DNA of 64,000 nucleotides. Origin: Rhodocyclaceae bacterium. Its GTDB lineage: Bacteria; Pseudomonadota; Gammaproteobacteria; Burkholderiales; Usitatibacteraceae. The notes beneath the pieces are model-generated. The model ran no database searches, was not told the DNA's origin, and worked only from the letters and a program-made list of their open reading frames with translations. The translations under genes and the position numbers were made by a program. Positions 18,025 through 26,407 of the stretch are shown piece after piece; positions within the stretch are counted from its first letter, which is position 1, and each line of letters opens with the position of its first letter. Location: NCBI GenBank assembly GCA_020247395.1, contig JADCJC010000054.1:1-64000 (forward strand). The letters are read 5' to 3'.

Positions 18025-18090
18025 AAAAGTCCCCTATTGGCGGCTACTTACAAGCATTTTTGGCTTGTAATGCCCGCCAATAGGGGGCTT
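18025..18090. repeat. Imperfect inverted repeat, dispersed family copy 1 (possible terminator of prpE)
   Basis: AAAGTCCCCTATTGGCGG pairs with CCGCCAATAGGGGGCTTT (18 bp, one G-U), enclosing an inner 7-bp stem TACAAGC/GCTTGTA. It lies 30 bases beyond the prpE stop and before the adaptor gene. In the minus-strand RNA the stem is followed by ACUUUUC, a weak U-run, so termination is possible. Related repeats are at 38954-39020 and 46330-46394, sharing the core GGCGGGCATT..CAAG. Confidence 0.75.
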
Positions 18091-18119
18091 TCTAAAGTTG
18101 CCGCTTGGCCTTATCTATC

Positions 18120-20012
18120 TCACGCCACTGCGTTGCGCACTTGTTCCAGCGCACTCGGATCTTCAATGGTGGTGAGGTCACCCGGATCGCGTGACTCACA
18201 AAGTGCCTGAATCGCCCGTCTCAGCAACTTACCCGACCGAGTTTTCGGCAAGGCCGTCACAAAATGCACGCGTGCTGGGCGACCAATCGCGCCGAGTTCG
18301 TGATCCACGGTGGCCATGACTTCCTTCTCGTGTACCGCAATCAGCGCAGGTGTTGCCACCAAGCTTGTATCTTTCACCACCGCAAAGGCCACCGGTACCT
18401 GCCCCTTGAGTGCATCGGCCACGCCAACTACCGCGACCTCAGCGATGTTCTTATGCGCTTGGATCGCCTCTTCGATTTCGCGCGTGCCGAGGCGGTGCCC
18501 GGCAACGTTGATAACATCATCGGTGCGGCCCATGATGTAGTAGTAACCATCCGCATCACGGGTCGCCCAATCAAACGTGGTGTAGACCTGCTCGTCCTTG
18601 AACATGCCGAAATAGGTTTTGACAAATCGCTCGTCGTCGCCCCAGATGGTTGACATACAGCCCGGCGGTAGCGGCGGCACGATACACAACACACCTTTTT
18701 CATCCGGCCCAACGGCGGCACCTGTTTCGTCATGTTTGAGCTTGACGTTGTAGCCGTACACCGGAAAACTCGGGCTGCCGAGTTTGCGCGGCGTGTCTTC
18801 TATGCCGGGTTGGGCAGACAAAATCGGCCAGCCTGTTTCAGTTTGCCAATAGTTGTCGATTACCTTTACACCGACACCATTTTCAATCCAATCACTTGTC
18901 GGCTGATCAAGCGGTTCGCCGGCGAGGTAGAGATAGCGCAGTGTTGACGTATCGTACTTGGTAAGATAACTGGTGTCTTGCTTCTTCAACACGCGTACCG
19001 CCGTCGGGGAAGAAAACATCGCGACCACTTTGTACTGCTCAACGAGTTTCCACCAGATACCTGGGTCCGGCCTGATCGGTAAGCCTTCATACATGATGGT
19101 CGTGGAACCGTTAATCAATGGCCCGTAAACAATATAGGAATGTCCCACCACCCAACCGATGTCCGAGGTGCAAAAGAACGCCTCGCCCGGCTGAGTTGCA
19201 TAAATGTTGGGCATTGATGCGGCGAGTGCGACAGCATAACCGCCCGTGTCCCGCTGCACACCTTTCGGCTTCCCAGTCGTGCCGCTGGTATACAAGATAT
19301 ACGACGGGTGGCTGGAATCAACCCATTCGCAAGCAACAATCTCACCCTCGTGTCGCGGTGCCAGCGCAGCGTAATCCATATCGCGGCCGGGCAGCGTTTG
19401 CATCGAAGCATCCAGATGCCGGTTGATGATAACAACGTGTTTCGGCGGATGTTGGGCCAAGCTGATCGCCTCATCTGTGAGCGGCTTTAGCGGAATGATC
19501 TTTCCCGCACGCGAGCCGGCGTCGGCCACGATCATCACCCGTGGTTTTGCGTCGTCTATCCTTGCCGCCAAGGACGCTGCGGCAAATCCGCCAAACACGA
19601 CTGAATGAATTGCACCAATCCGGACAGTCGCCAGCATGGCAAAAACTGCCTCTGGCACCATCGGCATATAGATCAGCACACGGTCGCCTTTGCCGATGCC
19701 GAGGGACTTCAACACCGCTGCAAAGCAGTTCACCTCTTCCCATAATTGCCGGTAAGTGAAAGTGCGCGTTTGTTCAGTCTCCGAGGAAATCCAAACAAGG
19801 GCTGCCTGATTCGGACGCGTCGCGAGATGACGGTCGATTGCGTTGTAACAGAGATTGGTTTCGCCTCCGACAAACCATTTTGCAAATGGTGGCTTGCTGA
19901 AGTCACAGACCTGCTCGAACGGCCGAACCCAATCAATCCTTGAGGCTTGCTTTGTCCAGAAGGAAGATGCCGCAGTAATCGATGAGGTATGGGTGATTTT
20001 GTAGGTGGTCAT
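18120..20012 (-). CDS. prpE: Propionate-CoA ligase
   Basis: About 630 aa from ATG 20012 (MTTYKITH); the ORF track's extra 15 residues look untranslated. An ANL-superfamily acyl-CoA synthetase making propionyl-CoA (and possibly acetyl-CoA) from the acid, ATP and CoA through an acyl-adenylate. The P-loop region YTSGTTGKPKGVQRDTGGYAVAL is characteristic of PrpE rather than Acs, and TRSGKLLRR holds the catalytic Lys (about 595). The motifs YWQTETGWPI and GRTDDVINVAGHRLGT are intact. It sits 20 kb from the prpBC-acnD-prpF run and near acuI, so it is the activating step of a propionyl-CoA hub. Regulation is not visible. Confidence 0.92.
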   Translation of the reverse strand: MTTYKITHTSSITAASSFWTKQASRIDWVRPFEQVCDFSKPPFAKWFVGGETNLCYNAIDRHLATRPNQAALVWISSETEQTRTFTYRQLWEEVNCFAAVLKSLGIGKGDRVLIYMPMVPEAVFAMLATVRIGAIHSVVFGGFAAASLAARIDDAKPRVMIVADAGSRAGKIIPLKPLTDEAISLAQHPPKHVVIINRHLDASMQTLPGRDMDYAALAPRHEGEIVACEWVDSSHPSYILYTSGTTGKPKGVQRDTGGYAVALAASMPNIYATQPGEAFFCTSDIGWVVGHSYIVYGPLINGSTTIMYEGLPIRPDPGIWWKLVEQYKVVAMFSSPTAVRVLKKQDTSYLTKYDTSTLRYLYLAGEPLDQPTSDWIENGVGVKVIDNYWQTETGWPILSAQPGIEDTPRKLGSPSFPVYGYNVKLKHDETGAAVGPDEKGVLCIVPPLPPGCMSTIWGDDERFVKTYFGMFKDEQVYTTFDWATRDADGYYYIMGRTDDVINVAGHRLGTREIEEAIQAHKNIAEVAVVGVADALKGQVPVAFAVVKDTSLVATPALIAVHEKEVMATVDHELGAIGRPARVHFVTALPKTRSGKLLRRAIQALCESRDPGDLTTIEDPSALEQVRNAVA

Positions 20013-20071
20013 AGTTGTCTGCCGTCTTGAGATGTTCGAATTGACAAGTCCAAGCAAACTCCAGCCACGCG

Positions 20072-20632
20072 TTACTTGAACATCACTTCTTCAATAGCGT
20101 TGAGTAGCGCCTTTGCTCTGGCGGGCTTGGTAAGGTACCCGTTCGCGCCCATCTTCAACCCCTTCATGATGTCTTCCAAAGACCCGAGACCAGACAACAG
20201 CAGCACTGGCAGAGTGCGCAAACTACCACTCGAACGTATACGATTGAGAATGTCAAAACCATTCGCGTCGGGCAACAGAATATCCAAGATGACAAGATCT
20301 GGCTTAGCCTTCATACCCGCTACGATTCCCGCGCGGTTTGCCGCAGTAAATGCTTGGTGGCCTGCCTTGTCCAGAATACGCTTCAACAGCGCCGAAGTGA
20401 CTTCGTCGTCCTCGATGACCAATATCTTCAGCGGCGCGGAAGCAGGCGCGCGGCGCGGCGCATCTGGAAACAGCCGGACAAAAAATCCATTGCTCGCGAG
20501 CTTCGATTCGCCAATGACTGCCTCATCATTCAGGGCCGCTTCCTGCTGACCCGTTGCAGCCGGTTCAGGCACGGCAGTCGCTGGATCGAGTAGCGAGGTG
20601 AAGTCAAGGTCTAAGTCGTCTGAGCCAGCCAT
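20072..20632 (-). CDS. Orphan single-domain response regulator with disordered N-terminus
   Basis: A 186-aa protein. The first 65 residues are acidic and low complexity (MAGSDDLDLDFTSLLDPATAVPEPAATG...), then comes one receiver domain: acidic patch Glu74-Asp75-Asp76 (VIEDDE), phospho-acceptor Asp117 (LVILDILLPDANG), Lys169 (YLTKPA). There is no output domain, so it acts by protein-protein contact or in a phosphorelay. It is between prpE and acuI on the same strand; no kinase is adjacent. The partly degenerate kinase at the left edge and the FIST-linked kinase are the only kinases in the window. Confidence 0.88.
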   Translation of the reverse strand: MAGSDDLDLDFTSLLDPATAVPEPAATGQQEAALNDEAVIGESKLASNGFFVRLFPDAPRRAPASAPLKILVIEDDEVTSALLKRILDKAGHQAFTAANRAGIVAGMKAKPDLVILDILLPDANGFDILNRIRSSGSLRTLPVLLLSGLGSLEDIMKGLKMGANGYLTKPARAKALLNAIEEVMFK

Positions 20633-20780
20633 TCCAGATATGCCTGTCCTAATCTAGCAATGCCACGGATCGGGGGTCGACCACTGCTGCGAGATAAGGC
20701 CATATTTTAGCAAAGGGTGGACCCCTGCGCGAGTACACGACACCGTGCGGAGGTATTCCCAAGTTTGCGGCCAGGTAGCG

Positions 20781-21767
20781 TCAGAGCTTGACCACCACCC
20801 GCCCTCGCAGCGTTCCCGCCATGATCTCGGCAGCTGCGGCGAATGTCTGGTCCAGAGAAATCTCTCGGCTGATCGCCTGCAGTTTTGCGCCATCTATTTC
20901 CGTCGCCAGCCTACGCCAGGCCGTTTCGCGAAGCGCGAGGGTTGCCATGACACTGTCTACACCGGCGAGCGTAATCCCGCGCAAAATGAACGGTGCGACA
21001 CTGGCCGGAAAATCCATCCCTTGGGCGAGGCCACACGCGGCGACGACTCCGCCGTAGCGGGTTTGCGCACAGGCATTTGCGAGGGTAAACGAACCCACCG
21101 AATCTACTACCCCTGCCCAACGTTCTTTCTGTAGCGGTTTTCCCGGTGCGCCGAGTGTTGCTCGGTCGATGACGTCATTCGCCCCTAACGCCTTCAGATA
21201 TGACGCTTCGCTCAGTTTTCCGGTAGACGCCACTACGTTAAATCCAAGACTCGATAACAAGCTGATCGCGATGCTTCCGACGCCGCCGGATGCGCCAGTC
21301 ACCAGTATTTCCCCGCTTGCCGGGGAAACCCCATGTTTTTCCAGCGCCATCAAACACAACATGGCAGTGTACCCAGCAGTGCCGATGGCCATTGATTGTT
21401 TGGCGGTGAGTCCTGCAGGCAATGGCACCAACCAGTCACCCTTGAGCTTGGCAGTCTCTGCAAGACAGCCCCAGTGGGTTTCACCGACACCAAATCCATT
21501 CAGGATAAATCTGTCGCCCGTCTTCCAGGCAGGATGACTGCTGAGCACGACGGTTCCTGCCCCGTCTATTCCGGGCACCATCGGCCAGCGACGGACTACC
21601 GGTGCGGTGTTGGTTAGCGCAAGTGCGTCCTTATAGTTGATTGTTGAGTACTCGATCGCAACTTCAACATCCCCCTCTACCGGCAAGGATGCATGGTCAA
21701 GTGCATTCACGCTGGCAGAGAAGACCTCATCGGTTTTGGTTAGTAAGATTCCGCGAAATGTCGGCAT
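20781..21767 (-). CDS. acuI: Acrylyl-CoA reductase (NADPH), YhdH/AcuI family
   Basis: 328 aa from ATG 21767, which has GAGG 9 bases upstream (better than the track's 21782). Medium-chain reductase of the YhdH/AcuI group, which reduces the double bond of acrylyl-CoA with NADPH to give propionyl-CoA. Seen: N-terminal GroES-like domain (STINYKDALALTN), the MVPGIDGAGTV segment, nucleotide-binding VTGASGGVGSIAISLL, and the conserved C-terminal GRVVVKL. No zinc-binding Cys set, as expected for this subgroup. Family members act in 3-hydroxypropionate, acrylate and DMSP use. Its place next to prpE fits feeding of propionyl-CoA into the methylcitrate cycle. Confidence 0.88.
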   Translation of the reverse strand: MPTFRGILLTKTDEVFSASVNALDHASLPVEGDVEVAIEYSTINYKDALALTNTAPVVRRWPMVPGIDGAGTVVLSSHPAWKTGDRFILNGFGVGETHWGCLAETAKLKGDWLVPLPAGLTAKQSMAIGTAGYTAMLCLMALEKHGVSPASGEILVTGASGGVGSIAISLLSSLGFNVVASTGKLSEASYLKALGANDVIDRATLGAPGKPLQKERWAGVVDSVGSFTLANACAQTRYGGVVAACGLAQGMDFPASVAPFILRGITLAGVDSVMATLALRETAWRRLATEIDGAKLQAISREISLDQTFAAAAEIMAGTLRGRVVVKL

Positions 21768-21835
21768 AAGTATTGACCTCAATCAAAGAAGTAGCGTACG
21801 CCGAGGCCGTACTTGCCATCAGCCTCGGTTGGCGG

Positions 21836-23089
21836 TTAGTTGGTCTGCAAGACCTGTGGATTATCGGCGGACGCGTGTTTACGCGAGAAATACTCTTTGG
21901 ATTGCATCTCACGAAGTCGCGACGCAGTGCGAGCAAATTCTGCCGACACCATCATGCTGGCGTCAGTGGCTGACGTTGCCCCCAACGAAGCATTAGCGCC
22001 AGCAACACGATCATCAACCACCAACCATTCGGGCGTGGCGTTGGCCGAACAAATCAACTTGACACGCTGGTCGTAAAACACGTCGACTAGCCAGGTAAAC
22101 CGCCGCACGACGTCCGCCCGGTTCTTGGCATGGAGCTGCGGGATGTTTGAGATGAGTACCGTATGGTACTGGCTGGCGATTTCCAAATAGTCCATCTGGC
22201 TACGCGGCTTCACACACAATTCATCGAAGTCAAACCACACGACACCTTTTGCACGCCGGATGAAGCCCATCGGACGATTGCCGATTGTCAGGCTACCGCC
22301 CACAGCAAAACCGGACTTGGACATCGCCGAAAACGCTCTGCCCAGAGCCTGTTCGGCGGCACCATCTGTCGGCGTGTGATAGACCGGGATCGACTCCAGA
22401 ATACGTCGACGATGGTCGCGTTCCCCGCCGATTTCAAGCACTTCCAAATCGCGCTTCAGCAGCTCGATGGCGGGAAGAAAACGGGCGCGCTGCAAGCCGC
22501 TGGGATAGAGGTCGTCGGGTCTATAGTTTGAGGTCATGACCAATACCACGCCCTTCGCCGTCAACAACTCAAGCAAACGCCCGAGGATCATCGCATCAGC
22601 GATATCAGAAACATGGAACTCATCAAAACACAAAAGACGTAACTGTTTGGCGATGGTGTTGGACACTGCATCCAACGGATCTTCTTCACCTGAATGCGCC
22701 CGCATTTCGGCGTGGACTTCCCGCATGAATTCATGGAAGTGAACACGCCGCTTGCGTTTGAGCGTGGAGACGTTAAAGAACGCATCCATCATCAATGATT
22801 TACCACGCCCGACTCTTCCCCAAATGTACAACCCGCGGGGCGGCTTCTTGCCGCCGCCAAAGTTGGTCACCAGTCGGTTGATTTTGCCTTGACGGTACTG
22901 ACGGTAGTTTTCAATTTCACCGTGCAGCCGGTCGAGGTGATTAAGCACGGCGATTTGCGCAGGATCTGACTCAAAGTCGTGATTCTGCGAAAACTTCCAA
23001 TACCACTCCAACGGCGAACCCGCCTCGATATCAGCGGCCTCACCAGTTTCGCCGGAGATATTGGGTAGGTCTTCAGCGGTCGCTTTCAT
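21836..23089 (-). CDS. zapE: Cell division protein ZapE (AFG1-like ATPase)
   Basis: A 417-aa P-loop ATPase of the AFG1/ZapE family, which acts at the septum on FtsZ under stress in E. coli. Walker A GRVGRGKS (91-98), Walker B LLCFDEFHVSD (Asp156, Glu157), then the family segment VLVMTSNYRPDDLYPSGLQR and an arginine-rich sensor region. The length is a little over the usual 375 because of the N- and C-terminal tails. It is the last gene of the TCA block, 220 bases after lpdA; in betaproteobacteria zapE often follows the oxoglutarate dehydrogenase genes, and that order holds here. Confidence 0.92.
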   Translation of the reverse strand: MKATAEDLPNISGETGEAADIEAGSPLEWYWKFSQNHDFESDPAQIAVLNHLDRLHGEIENYRQYRQGKINRLVTNFGGGKKPPRGLYIWGRVGRGKSLMMDAFFNVSTLKRKRRVHFHEFMREVHAEMRAHSGEEDPLDAVSNTIAKQLRLLCFDEFHVSDIADAMILGRLLELLTAKGVVLVMTSNYRPDDLYPSGLQRARFLPAIELLKRDLEVLEIGGERDHRRRILESIPVYHTPTDGAAEQALGRAFSAMSKSGFAVGGSLTIGNRPMGFIRRAKGVVWFDFDELCVKPRSQMDYLEIASQYHTVLISNIPQLHAKNRADVVRRFTWLVDVFYDQRVKLICSANATPEWLVVDDRVAGANASLGATSATDASMMVSAEFARTASRLREMQSKEYFSRKHASADNPQVLQTN

Positions 23090-23235
23090 GGACGAGTTTT
23101 GACGCGCGCCGACGCTTGGACCAGCAACAGGAGATGGACTACGATGAGGGCAAACAAAAACCTAGCATTCGCGGGCGTTTCCAAGCATAAATGGCCGAAG
23201 ACTCCCGTAAAACCTAGACTTTTGTCTTTGTATTT

Positions 23236-23265
23236 ATCTGCGTTCATCTGCGTCTATCTGCGGTT
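23236..23265. repeat. Tandem 10-bp repeat ATCTGCGNNN x3
   Basis: ATCTGCGTTC ATCTGCGTCT ATCTGCGGTT in the zapE-lpdA gap, an exact 10-base period for the ATCTGCG core. There are too few units and no spacers, so it is not a CRISPR. The role is unknown; the period equals about one DNA turn. Confidence 0.7.
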
Positions 23266-23311
23266 GCACGGCTACTGCCGCTACGCTGTTGGCGCGCAAA
23301 ATGCCGGGGCA

Positions 23312-24742
23312 TTACATATTCAACGTACGTTTATCCACCGCCAGAGCCGCTTCGCGCACCGCTTCGGATAGCGTCGGATGGCCGTGAACGATCCTCGCAA
23401 TATCCTCCGCAGCCGCCCTAAACTCCATCGCGGTGACGAGCTCCTGGATCAGTTCCGAGGCATGTGCATGGATGATATGGCCGCCTAGAATTCGATCCGT
23501 TCTTGCATCTGCGATGACCTTTACAAACCCGCCGCCTTCCCCTTGACCCAATGCGCGACCGTTTGCCGCAAACGGAAACTGCCCGACTTTGACTTCGACG
23601 CCCTCGGCCCTCAACTGTTGCTCGGTCTTGCCCACCCACGCCACCTCCGGCGAAGTGTAGATGATCCAAGGGATGGTGTTAAAGTCGATGTGCGGTTGCT
23701 GGCCGGCGATTCGCTCTGCAACAGCCACCCCCTCATCTTCCGCCTTGTGCGCCAACATCGGCCCGCGCACGACATCGCCAATCGCATAGACGTTTGGCAA
23801 ATTGGTTGCACAATGATCATCAACTTCGATCAGGCCGCGATCCGTCATTTTCAAGCCAACGTTGCTTGCACCCAATCCATCGGTATTGGGCTCACGGCCA
23901 ACCGAGACGATCAGTTTGTCGCAATCGAGCTTTTGCACCAAGCCTTTGTCATCAGTGTATTCGATCGAAACGCCGGTCTTTTTCGTTGCGACCTTATCAA
24001 TGGTTACGCCGAGTTTGATGTTGAGGCCCTGTTCTTTGGTGAAGACCTTCCAGGCTTCTTTCTGCACCGATTCGTCGACGGCCGCAAGAAAAGTGGGCAT
24101 CGCCTCCAACACCGTCACCTCGGCACCAAGACGACGCCAGACACTACCCAGTTCCAATCCAATCACGCCCGCGCCAATCACACCCAATCGTTTCGGCACC
24201 GACGCGAAGGCGAGCGCCCCCTCGTTATCACAGATGCTTATGTTGTCCACGGCGATGCCGGGCAGGTGACGTGCCTTCGAACCTGTTGCGATGATGACGT
24301 GCTTGGCAGTGACCCGTTCCTTCGACTCGTCGTTCTTGACTTCGATTGTGTAGTTTTCCCCGCCGCTGACAAATGAACCAAAACCCTTCAGCCAGGTAAT
24401 TTTGTTTTTGCGGAACAGGAACTCAATACCCTTCGTCATCTTGCTGACGATCGTCTCCTTGCGGCCTTGCATTTTGTTCAGATCGACTTTCAACCCGGAA
24501 ATACTAATGCCGTGATCGCCAAACTTGTGCTCGATCTTTTCCACATTTTCGGAAGATTCCAACAACGCTTTCGAAGGGATACAGCCAACGTTGAGACAGG
24601 TGCCTCCAAGCGCCATTTCACCCTTGGGATTTTTCCAGCCCTCGACACAGGCGACACTAAAGCCCAACTGGGCGGCACGAATTGACGCAATGTAGCCACC
24701 GGGCCCAGCACCAATAACAACAACGTCGAATGATTTAGACAT
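23312..24742 (-). CDS. lpdA: Dihydrolipoyl dehydrogenase (E3)
   Basis: 476 aa. FAD enzyme that reoxidises dihydrolipoyl groups of the 2-oxoglutarate dehydrogenase complex, making NADH. Seen: FAD motif [21 protein letters not shown], redox disulfide [13 protein letters not shown] (Cys49, Cys54), NAD motif [16 protein letters not shown], and the C-terminal His-Glu site [15 protein letters not shown] that completes the partner subunit's active site. It is downstream of sucB with one small membrane-protein gene between. Probably shared by other lipoyl complexes, but the linkage to sucAB is clear. Confidence 0.96.
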   Translation of the reverse strand: MSKSFDVVVIGAGPGGYIASIRAAQLGFSVACVEGWKNPKGEMALGGTCLNVGCIPSKALLESSENVEKIEHKFGDHGISISGLKVDLNKMQGRKETIVSKMTKGIEFLFRKNKITWLKGFGSFVSGGENYTIEVKNDESKERVTAKHVIIATGSKARHLPGIAVDNISICDNEGALAFASVPKRLGVIGAGVIGLELGSVWRRLGAEVTVLEAMPTFLAAVDESVQKEAWKVFTKEQGLNIKLGVTIDKVATKKTGVSIEYTDDKGLVQKLDCDKLIVSVGREPNTDGLGASNVGLKMTDRGLIEVDDHCATNLPNVYAIGDVVRGPMLAHKAEDEGVAVAERIAGQQPHIDFNTIPWIIYTSPEVAWVGKTEQQLRAEGVEVKVGQFPFAANGRALGQGEGGGFVKVIADARTDRILGGHIIHAHASELIQELVTAMEFRAAAEDIARIVHGHPTLSEAVREAALAVDKRTLNM

Positions 24743-24787
24743 GATGATTTCCTATAGAACGAAACGCCGCGACCAAGACCCGTCGCA

Positions 24788-25078
24788 TCAAAGCCAAATT
24801 CTCGATACGTGGACGCCCAGGCCGGCAAAAAAACCCGCTACCAGCGGAGAAGTACCGGACAACATAAACGGCGGTTGCTTCAATAGCTGGGTAAACCAAA
24901 GCGTCAGGCAAACTGCCAGTCCCACCCCTACCGGCACTGCAACGACGCTGCCAACATAGTGACCAAGAAACTTGGCAAAAAACACCGTGAAGAATCCGGT
25001 TAGCAACGCTCCGACCACAAAAAACGCGAGCGGTGTAACCAGACGTGCGACGAGGCGGGATGGTCGAGCCTTGGTCAT
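24788..25078 (-). CDS. Small membrane protein of unknown function
   Basis: 96 aa with two or three hydrophobic segments (LVTPLAFFVVGALLTGFFTVFF, GSVVAVPVGVGLAVCLTLWF, PLVAGFFAGLGVHV) and a basic N-terminus (MTKARPSRLVAR). It lies between sucB (65 bases) and lpdA (45 bases) on the same strand, so it is likely cotranscribed. I recognise no family. Most sucB-lpdA pairs are adjacent, so the insertion is unusual, but nothing ties it to the complex. Confidence 0.65.
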   Translation of the reverse strand: MTKARPSRLVARLVTPLAFFVVGALLTGFFTVFFAKFLGHYVGSVVAVPVGVGLAVCLTLWFTQLLKQPPFMLSGTSPLVAGFFAGLGVHVSRIWL

Positions 25079-25143
25079 TTCAAAAAGTGTTTCGAGCGCT
25101 TACGCTGATCCCTTGTGATTATCAAAGCCACCAGATTGCTTGC

Positions 25144-26346
25144 CTAAATATCGAGTAACAACCTCGCCGGATCTTCCAGCGCTTCTTTCATGGCAACCAG
25201 AGAAAGTACCGCTTCACGACCATCGATAATGCGGTGGTCATAACTCATGGCCAGATAGTTCATCGGGCGGATAACGATCTGGCCGTTCTCCACCACTGGC
25301 CGTTCTTTGGTCGCATGGACGCCGAGGATCGCCGACTGCGGCGGGTTGATGATCGGCGTGGACAACATTGAGCCAAACACACCACCGTTGGAGATGGAGA
25401 AGGTGCCGCCGGTCAAGTCCTCAATGGTCAACTTGCCGTCTTTGGCCTTCTGGCCAAACTCGGCGATCTTCTTCTCGATATCGGCAATCGACATCTGATC
25501 CGCGTCTCGCAGAATCGGCACCACCAAACCACGCTCGGTGCCAACAGCAATACCGATATCGTAGTAGCCGTGATAGACGATGTCGTTGCCGTCAACGGAG
25601 GAGTTGACGACCGGATATTTTTTCAGCGCGTGAACCGCCGCTTTCACAAAAAATGACATGAAGCCTAGCTTCACGCCATGTTGTTTCTCAAATTTATCCT
25701 TGTAGGTATTACGTAATGCCATTACCGGCGCCATGTTTACCTCGTTAAAGGTAGTAAGGATGGCGGCGGTCGATTGCGACTGCACCAAACGCTCGGCGAT
25801 TCGCGCGCGCAGGCGCGACATCGGCACACGCTGCTCGGTGCGCTCCCCCATCGGCACGACTACTGCCGAGGCCGCCGACTTGGTCGGCGCGACTTCCGCC
25901 TGAGCGGCGGACAGCTTGTTCACAACATCTTCCTTGGTGATCCGCCCACCGCGACCAGTGCCCACGACTTCAGTCACGTTGTTTTCGACTGCAATTTTGG
26001 CGGCTGCCGGACTCATCGGTGCAGCGGCTGCTGTGGAAGCCGCGGGGGCTTTTGCAGACGCCGACCCGGCAGATGCAGCCGGCGCGGGCGCGGTGGCAGT
26101 CGCCGCTGCCGAGGTGTCAATGGTCGCTATCACTTCACCAGAGGTTACCGTCCCACCATCGGCTTTAATGATTTTTACCAACACTCCGTCGGCCGGTGCC
26201 GGCAGCTCCATAACCACTTTGTCAGTCTCGATATCAATCAGATTTTCATCTCGCTTGACCGCCTGTCCTTCGCGCTTGTGCCAGGACACAAGTGTGGCCT
26301 CTGCAACGGATTCCGATAGCTGGGGGATTTTGACTTCGATCTGCAT
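25144..26346 (-). CDS. sucB: 2-oxoglutarate dehydrogenase E2, dihydrolipoyl succinyltransferase
   Basis: 400 aa; the core-forming E2 of the oxoglutarate dehydrogenase complex, moving the succinyl group from lipoate to CoA. Domains: one lipoyl domain with Lys43 ([16 protein letters not shown]), an Ala/Pro-rich linker (about 80-115), the E1/E3-binding domain ([14 protein letters not shown]...[11 protein letters not shown]), and the catalytic domain with SYDHRIIDG (His371 and Asp). Start ATG 26346. Located 61 bases after sucA on the same strand. Confidence 0.96.
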   Translation of the reverse strand: MQIEVKIPQLSESVAEATLVSWHKREGQAVKRDENLIDIETDKVVMELPAPADGVLVKIIKADGGTVTSGEVIATIDTSAAATATAPAPAASAGSASAKAPAASTAAAAPMSPAAAKIAVENNVTEVVGTGRGGRITKEDVVNKLSAAQAEVAPTKSAASAVVVPMGERTEQRVPMSRLRARIAERLVQSQSTAAILTTFNEVNMAPVMALRNTYKDKFEKQHGVKLGFMSFFVKAAVHALKKYPVVNSSVDGNDIVYHGYYDIGIAVGTERGLVVPILRDADQMSIADIEKKIAEFGQKAKDGKLTIEDLTGGTFSISNGGVFGSMLSTPIINPPQSAILGVHATKERPVVENGQIVIRPMNYLAMSYDHRIIDGREAVLSLVAMKEALEDPARLLLDI

Positions 26347-26407
26347 TATTAGTGTCCTTGTGTCTTTACTGATGCCGCACCGCCCACGAGCGCGCGCGGT
26401 ATCTCGT

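Noticed and set aside
23236-23265. CRISPR array
   Set aside because: Only three 7-base cores at 10-base spacing; no spacers of usual size and no cas genes in the window.
23543-24376. 277-aa plus-strand ORF inside lpdA
   Set aside because: Antisense shadow produced by codon bias of lpdA.
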